A stretch of DNA of 9,399 nt from a bacterium. Lineage in GTDB: Bacteria > Patescibacteriota > Microgenomatia > Levybacterales > UBA12049. Of the stretch, positions 5,792-9,399 are shown piece by piece. The stretch spans positions 1 to 9,399 of the forward strand of contig JAJYHW010000068.1 in assembly GCA_021784535.1 (NCBI GenBank), written 5' to 3'. A program made the translations under genes and the position numbers. A model generated the notes under the pieces. That model was not told where the DNA came from and searched no databases. It saw nothing but the letters and a program-made list of their open reading frames with translations. Numbering within the stretch: position 1 is the stretch's first letter; each line of letters opens with the position of its first letter.

Positions 5792-7245
5792 CTGTCTTTT
5801 CTAAGCGTTATCAAAACAAAACGATAAATGTGCATCATTTCCTGTTTCGAAATAAGAAAAAGAATACCGATATATACCATCCCTGAAAAAAGCATAGCAC
5901 ATGCAAGCGTTATAAAAGAGGTAATCCAATGCCCTATAATGAAAGCTGTTAGTGTCATTCCGGCAGAGGCAATAAATTGTTTCCAGATCGGACCAAAAAA
6001 GGAAAATTGAACATATTTTTTAACCTGCGGGAGCACCACTATCACACTTGCTGCAACGAGAAATGATGCCGCCGCAACCCCGTTAAAACCAAATAATTTT
6101 ATAAAAAGAACAGTCAATCCCCAGTTTAATAAGGTCCATAAAACCATATACTTTAATACAATCTTTACTTTCCCAATTGCGTTAAGCAAATTTGTCAATG
6201 GTACAGTAATTGAAGCAAAAAGGGTATTCATGGAAAAAAAGAGTAATGCGAGAATTGCCGGTTCCCACTTATCATATCGCGGAAGCAGCTCGACAAGAGG
6301 TTTTGAAAAAACAATAAAACCGGCAACAACCGGAAAGATAAAAAAAGCAATCAAAAAGAGCGATTTTTCAACAAGCGTTCTCAAAGCTTCTTTATCATGC
6401 TGCATTCGACTATAGGAAGGGAATGTCACTTTAATAACATTATCCATCACCAGTCGAAGCGGCATAGCAGCCCATTTCTGTCCAAAACCGATATATCCTA
6501 CCTGCGTAAGCGGCAACACTGACGCAATATATAAATTAAGCAAATCGTCCTTCAATAACGCAAGTAAGCTATTCCCCTGAAATGGCGATCCGAAAGAAAT
6601 TAGTTCTTTGATTAATTTCTTGTTCCATGCAAATCCAATGCTCCATGGCTGGACATAATAAATAATCGGCAACCCCACAATGCTGCGCAACAAAATTGCT
6701 ATCGTAAACGTATTGACGCCAAATCCCAAAACAGCAAAAATAATAAGTGATAAGCTATAGACAAGTCCTTCAGCAAGCTGCGGAATAACTAGCTTATGAA
6801 AATCAAGCCTGCGTTCAAGTAAAACAGTTGGTATCGTTTTTAACGAAGATAAAATAAAAGAAAAAAGATATGCATAAAGGACATATAATCCGTCCCTGGA
6901 AAAGTGAAATATATGCACAAAAACCGGAGACAAAAGGAACGCGACAATAACAATTGTCAAAACAAGCACCTGCTGAATAGTAAATGTTGTCCGCAATTCT
7001 TCAACTGTCGGTTGTTCTTTTTTCTGGACAATCAACGCTGCCAAGCCAATGTCTTGAAAATATGAAAGAAAAATATTGATCGTACTGACAATAAAGAAAA
7101 TGCCAAACATTGATGGCTGAAGATAAATCGTCAGAACAAAATTACTGATAACTGTTAAAACTTGCACAAAAAAAGTACGGGAGACTAGTGCAAAAATCCC
7201 GCTAACCGATCTTTTGGCAACCATTTGTAAATCAAAATCTTCCAT
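5788..7245 (-). CDS. MOP-superfamily oligosaccharide flippase (Wzx-type)
   Basis: This 485-residue polytopic protein has about 12-14 predicted membrane helices. It matches the polysaccharide-synthase/flippase family: KRSVSGIFALVSRTF (11-25) opens the first helix, DIGLAALIVQKKE (65-77) is the typical loop after helix 2, FPSYSRMQHD (275-284) follows helix 8, and NLLNAIGKVKI (352-362) is the late cytoplasmic loop. Such proteins move lipid-linked oligosaccharides from the inner to the outer membrane face. Its neighbours on both sides are cytoplasmic GT2 enzymes that could build the substrate. The start at 7245 overlaps the preceding GT2 by 14 bp and has GGTGGG about 9 nt upstream. A second ATG at residue 8 (7224) would leave a start more typical of the family and cannot be excluded. 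Its stop overlaps the next gene by 4 bp. Confidence 0.92.
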   Translation of the reverse strand: MEDFDLQMVAKRSVSGIFALVSRTFFVQVLTVISNFVLTIYLQPSMFGIFFIVSTINIFLSYFQDIGLAALIVQKKEQPTVEELRTTFTIQQVLVLTIVIVAFLLSPVFVHIFHFSRDGLYVLYAYLFSFILSSLKTIPTVLLERRLDFHKLVIPQLAEGLVYSLSLIIFAVLGFGVNTFTIAILLRSIVGLPIIYYVQPWSIGFAWNKKLIKELISFGSPFQGNSLLALLKDDLLNLYIASVLPLTQVGYIGFGQKWAAMPLRLVMDNVIKVTFPSYSRMQHDKEALRTLVEKSLFLIAFFIFPVVAGFIVFSKPLVELLPRYDKWEPAILALLFFSMNTLFASITVPLTNLLNAIGKVKIVLKYMVLWTLLNWGLTVLFIKLFGFNGVAAASFLVAASVIVVLPQVKKYVQFSFFGPIWKQFIASAGMTLTAFIIGHWITSFITLACAMLFSGMVYIGILFLISKQEMMHIYRFVLITLRKDR

Positions 7246-7948
7246 TTTTCAAATCCCACCACAGGATAAAACTTTCAAGAACAGCACGGACGATCACAGG
7301 GAAGTTTGCTCCACTCTGATGCCCTTTAATTCGCGGATAATGAGTTACTCCTACTTCAACAATTTTCATTTTTTTCTTTACTGCTTTTGCGAGAATTTCA
7401 GTTGAAACCATCGCGCCTTCAGATCGCAAAGGCAATAATTGCTCAAGCGCTTCTCTTCTGAACATCTTGAATGCACAATCAATATCTTTAAAAGAAAACT
7501 GAAACAGGAGAAGATCGCCTATTTTCAACAAATACATTAATAAAAGCCGTTTAAAAAGGTTTTTATCTTTTCTCTGCTCACGATACCCTATGACAATATC
7601 TGCTTTCTCAATCTTATCAATAAATTTCGTAATCTCGGAAAAATCAAACTGTAAATCGCCATCGGTAAAAACAATATACTGATATTTTGCATGAGTAAAT
7701 CCTGCTGTTATCGCAGCGCCATACCCTCTGTTGGGCTGATGTGAAACTACCTGTAACTGCTTATCTTTTTCTGCAAGTCTTCGTGCAATTTGCAAAGTCC
7801 TATCAGTTGATCCGTCATCAACCATAATAATTTCCCATTTTGCTGCAACTCCGCTTGCAATTTTTTTGGCATTTTCAATAACTTTTTCAATATTTTCTTC
7901 TTCATTCCAAAAGGGAAAAAATATCGATAATTCATTTATTTTTGCCAT
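7232..7948 (-). CDS. DPM1-like family 2 glycosyltransferase (second copy)
   Basis: This 238-residue GT-A enzyme is of the polyprenyl-phosphate mannose/glucose synthase type. Motifs are FFPFWNEEENI (10-20), DDGSTD (44-49), NRGYGAAITAGF (73-84), the metal-binding TDGDLQFD (95-102), GYREQRKD (121-128) and DIDCAFKMFRREAL (155-168). There are no C-terminal membrane helices. It should load a sugar onto a lipid carrier for the outward-facing transferases of the cluster, the closest candidate being the PTPS-related protein directly upstream, which it overlaps by 17 bp. The frame stays open upstream to 8080, but the ATG at 7948 is chosen because the GT2 fold begins there and a strong AGGGGG lies 8 nt upstream. 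It differs from the DPM1-like protein at 635-1354 in its metal motif and C-terminal block, so the two probably use different sugars or carriers. Confidence 0.93.
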   Translation of the reverse strand: MAKINELSIFFPFWNEEENIEKVIENAKKIASGVAAKWEIIMVDDGSTDRTLQIARRLAEKDKQLQVVSHQPNRGYGAAITAGFTHAKYQYIVFTDGDLQFDFSEITKFIDKIEKADIVIGYREQRKDKNLFKRLLLMYLLKIGDLLLFQFSFKDIDCAFKMFRREALEQLLPLRSEGAMVSTEILAKAVKKKMKIVEVGVTHYPRIKGHQSGANFPVIVRAVLESFILWWDLKNGRF

Positions 7949-9399
7949 ATCTTTTCCCCCTGAAAATTGCAATAAGAAAAACTCCGATGATTGACAACCC
8001 TGATATCCAGTCCGATACTGTTCGCAAAGGCGTATCGGTAAATTCAGCACGAACCGTATGTCGCCCTTTTGATAACGCAACTGTTATTAATTTCCATTTA
8101 TTATTTGCTGAATATGCTACTTTATTGTTATCAACAAAAACTTTCCATCCAGGAAACGTAAATGTATTCAATCTGAGTACGCCAGGCTTTGAAACTGTCA
8201 CAAGATAATTTTTCACTTGTGGGATATTTTCAAGCTGCACTACAGTCATTTTGCCGCTTACAACTGTATAGCTTTTCTTCGGTATTTCATTACGTTTTAT
8301 AGCAATAACTGAATTCCCGATCTTCGATTTTCTGGTAGCAATCCCCCGCGGCGTGTATTCAAAAGACATGATACTCGTTCGCCAATGAATAACAGCAGGC
8401 GAAGTATAGCTTGTATCAGTAACATGTGTTAAATATTTTTCAGGCCGAAAATAACCTTTGTTCATAAAGATAAGAAGTACAATCATGCCGGCCGCAATAA
8501 TTATTTGTATTTTTTGATTTTTTAATTGTGAAAAAACATATGCAATGAGAAAAGCGATAGTAAAATCAGAAAAAAGAAGAAATCTCCAGGGAAATTGGAT
8601 ATAAGAAAACTGTTGAATGTGATCCCATATCCCCACTGAATATTTTGTCTGAATAAAAAGGGAGAACAGAAAAAGAAATCCGAATAAAACCGCAATACCG
8701 TATCCTTTTCTCGTCTTATAGATAAAGAATGCTGAGGCGATCATGGAAATAATTGCTAAAAGCAGTTGAGCTTGTCCGACCTGAAATGATAAACCATCAT
8801 CGCAGCCCAGCAATGATCCGCCATATCCCCAGGGAGAAGTAAAAAACTGTCTCACGCAAACAAAATGAAGGTGATAATCCGCAAATTGATCAGTCAATAA
8901 ACTGACCATCGTATACTGTTTTTCGAAATATGCAGGAATCCAGAAATAAGCAGTAAATACCAGACCAAGAACGACACTCAGACAGATTTTGCCAAATAAC
9001 TGCCATTTCTTTTTTGATTGATAGAGAAGAAACAGGAAATATGGTCCCAGAAAAAAACTACTCATCATTGCAACCAGATCATGCGTAAGAACAAGACATG
9101 CTACAAAAATTCCTGCAATAATAAGATAGGTATTCTTATCGGTTTTTGCCAGCTTATAAATACTCCAGAAAATCGCCGGAACAAAAACAAATGACCAGAA
9201 TTCAGGCATTGCACCGCGGACATACACATCAACAGAATGATAAGGAGCATATGAATACGCGATCGCCGCGACAACTCCCCCGGTTTTTCCGACATATTCC
9301 TTTGCAAACAAATACATAAAAAGCCCCGAAAGAATAAAGCCAAGCCCTATCATAAGCTTGGTCGAAGTAATCAAAGAAAAACCAAACAGATGAAACACC
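7932..9399 (-). CDS. PTPS-related (PF10131-type) multispanning membrane protein, putative GT-C; N-terminus outside the window
   Basis: At least 488 residues are visible, and the frame is open at the right edge. A GTG at 9398 is likely internal, because the family normally starts with further helices and an acidic first loop. Numbering from it, signature segments are APYHSVDVYVRGAMPEF (51-67), LTHDLVAMM (104-112), WIPAYFE (153-159) and QFPWRFL (268-274), the last very characteristic of this group. About ten helices are followed by an outer beta-rich domain with FPGWKVFVDNN (415-425) and a closing helix (about 464-479) with a basic tail. The family is named after a similarity to 6-pyruvoyl-tetrahydropterin synthase; its real role is unproven, but the layout parallels YfhO and GT-C enzymes. 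The gene shares 17 bp with the following DPM1-like GT2, so a donor-maker and transferase pair is inferred. Confidence 0.88.
   Translation of the reverse strand, partial: VFHLFGFSLITSTKLMIGLGFILSGLFMYLFAKEYVGKTGGVVAAIAYSYAPYHSVDVYVRGAMPEFWSFVFVPAIFWSIYKLAKTDKNTYLIIAGIFVACLVLTHDLVAMMSSFFLGPYFLFLLYQSKKKWQLFGKICLSVVLGLVFTAYFWIPAYFEKQYTMVSLLTDQFADYHLHFVCVRQFFTSPWGYGGSLLGCDDGLSFQVGQAQLLLAIISMIASAFFIYKTRKGYGIAVLFGFLFLFSLFIQTKYSVGIWDHIQQFSYIQFPWRFLLFSDFTIAFLIAYVFSQLKNQKIQIIIAAGMIVLLIFMNKGYFRPEKYLTHVTDTSYTSPAVIHWRTSIMSFEYTPRGIATRKSKIGNSVIAIKRNEIPKKSYTVVSGKMTVVQLENIPQVKNYLVTVSKPGVLRLNTFTFPGWKVFVDNNKVAYSANNKWKLITVALSKGRHTVRAEFTDTPLRTVSDWISGLSIIGVFLIAIFRGKRYGKNK
7957..7962 (-). promoter_or_regulatory. 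Ribosome-binding site of the DPM1-like GT2 (7948)
   Basis: On the minus strand AGGGGG lies 8 nt before the ATG at 7948, inside the end of the upstream gene. It is the strongest Shine-Dalgarno match in the window and decides this start against the 44-residue extension. Other genes here have weak sites and probably rely on coupling. Confidence 0.7.

Noticed and set aside
7949..8080. A 44-residue N-terminal extension of the DPM1-like GT2
   Set aside because: It lies within the well-supported PTPS-related gene, has no GT2 similarity, and a strong AGGGGG precedes the ATG at 7948.
1..9399. Possible alternative genetic code (UGA as glycine), as in some CPR groups
   Set aside because: TGA ends several genes at natural domain ends, including the ATGA overlaps at 3608 and 5788, and no conserved frame contains an internal TGA.

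Overview
The window looks like chromosomal DNA of an uncultured bacterium, most likely of the Candidate Phyla Radiation (Patescibacteria). This is inferred from four things: a DUF5652 protein, CPR-style YfhO and PTPS-related membrane proteins, AT-rich DNA with densely packed overlapping genes, and 7-bp-period repeat tracts inside genes. TGA, TAA and TAG all serve as stops and no long frame reads through TGA, so the standard bacterial code applies and not the UGA-glycine code of Gracilibacteria/SR1. I cannot name a lineage from sequence alone.

Layout: eight of the nine genes lie on the minus strand and read from right to left as an envelope-glycan cluster. From the right edge they are: a PTPS-related multispanning protein (partial, 9399-7932); a DPM1-like GT2 (7948-7232); a MOP-superfamily flippase (7245-5788); and a WaaE-like GT2 (5791-5024). 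These four overlap by 17, 14 and 4 bp. A small plus-strand gene for a DUF5652 two-helix membrane protein (4769-5020) interrupts the cluster. The minus strand resumes with a GT4 glycosyltransferase (4693-3608), a YfhO-family membrane protein (3611-1365, 4-bp overlap), a second DPM1-like GT2 (1354-635), and an ArnT/PMT-like GT-C enzyme that runs off the left edge (about 604-1). There is no rRNA, tRNA, insertion sequence or CRISPR array, and no gene-free stretch over 300 bp.

How the genes may work together (inference from family knowledge): the two DPM1-like GT2 enzymes would charge polyprenyl phosphate with single sugars at the inner membrane face. The GT4 and WaaE-like enzymes would extend a lipid-linked oligosaccharide, which the flippase would move across the membrane. 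The three large multispanning proteins (PTPS-related, YfhO, ArnT/PMT-like) have the architecture of outward-facing GT-C transferases that take sugars from polyprenyl carriers. This resembles the Bacillus CsbB/GtcA/YfhO lipoteichoic-acid glycosylation logic, with more enzymes. No polymerase or ligase is recognisable in the window.

The most unusual signal is three different short tracts with 7-bp periodicity lying in frame inside two of the glycosyltransferase genes (1174-1206, 4198-4225, 4339-4366). Seven is not a multiple of three, so gain or loss of one unit would shift the frame. The tracts may be inserted repeat elements, potential phase-variation switches, or both.
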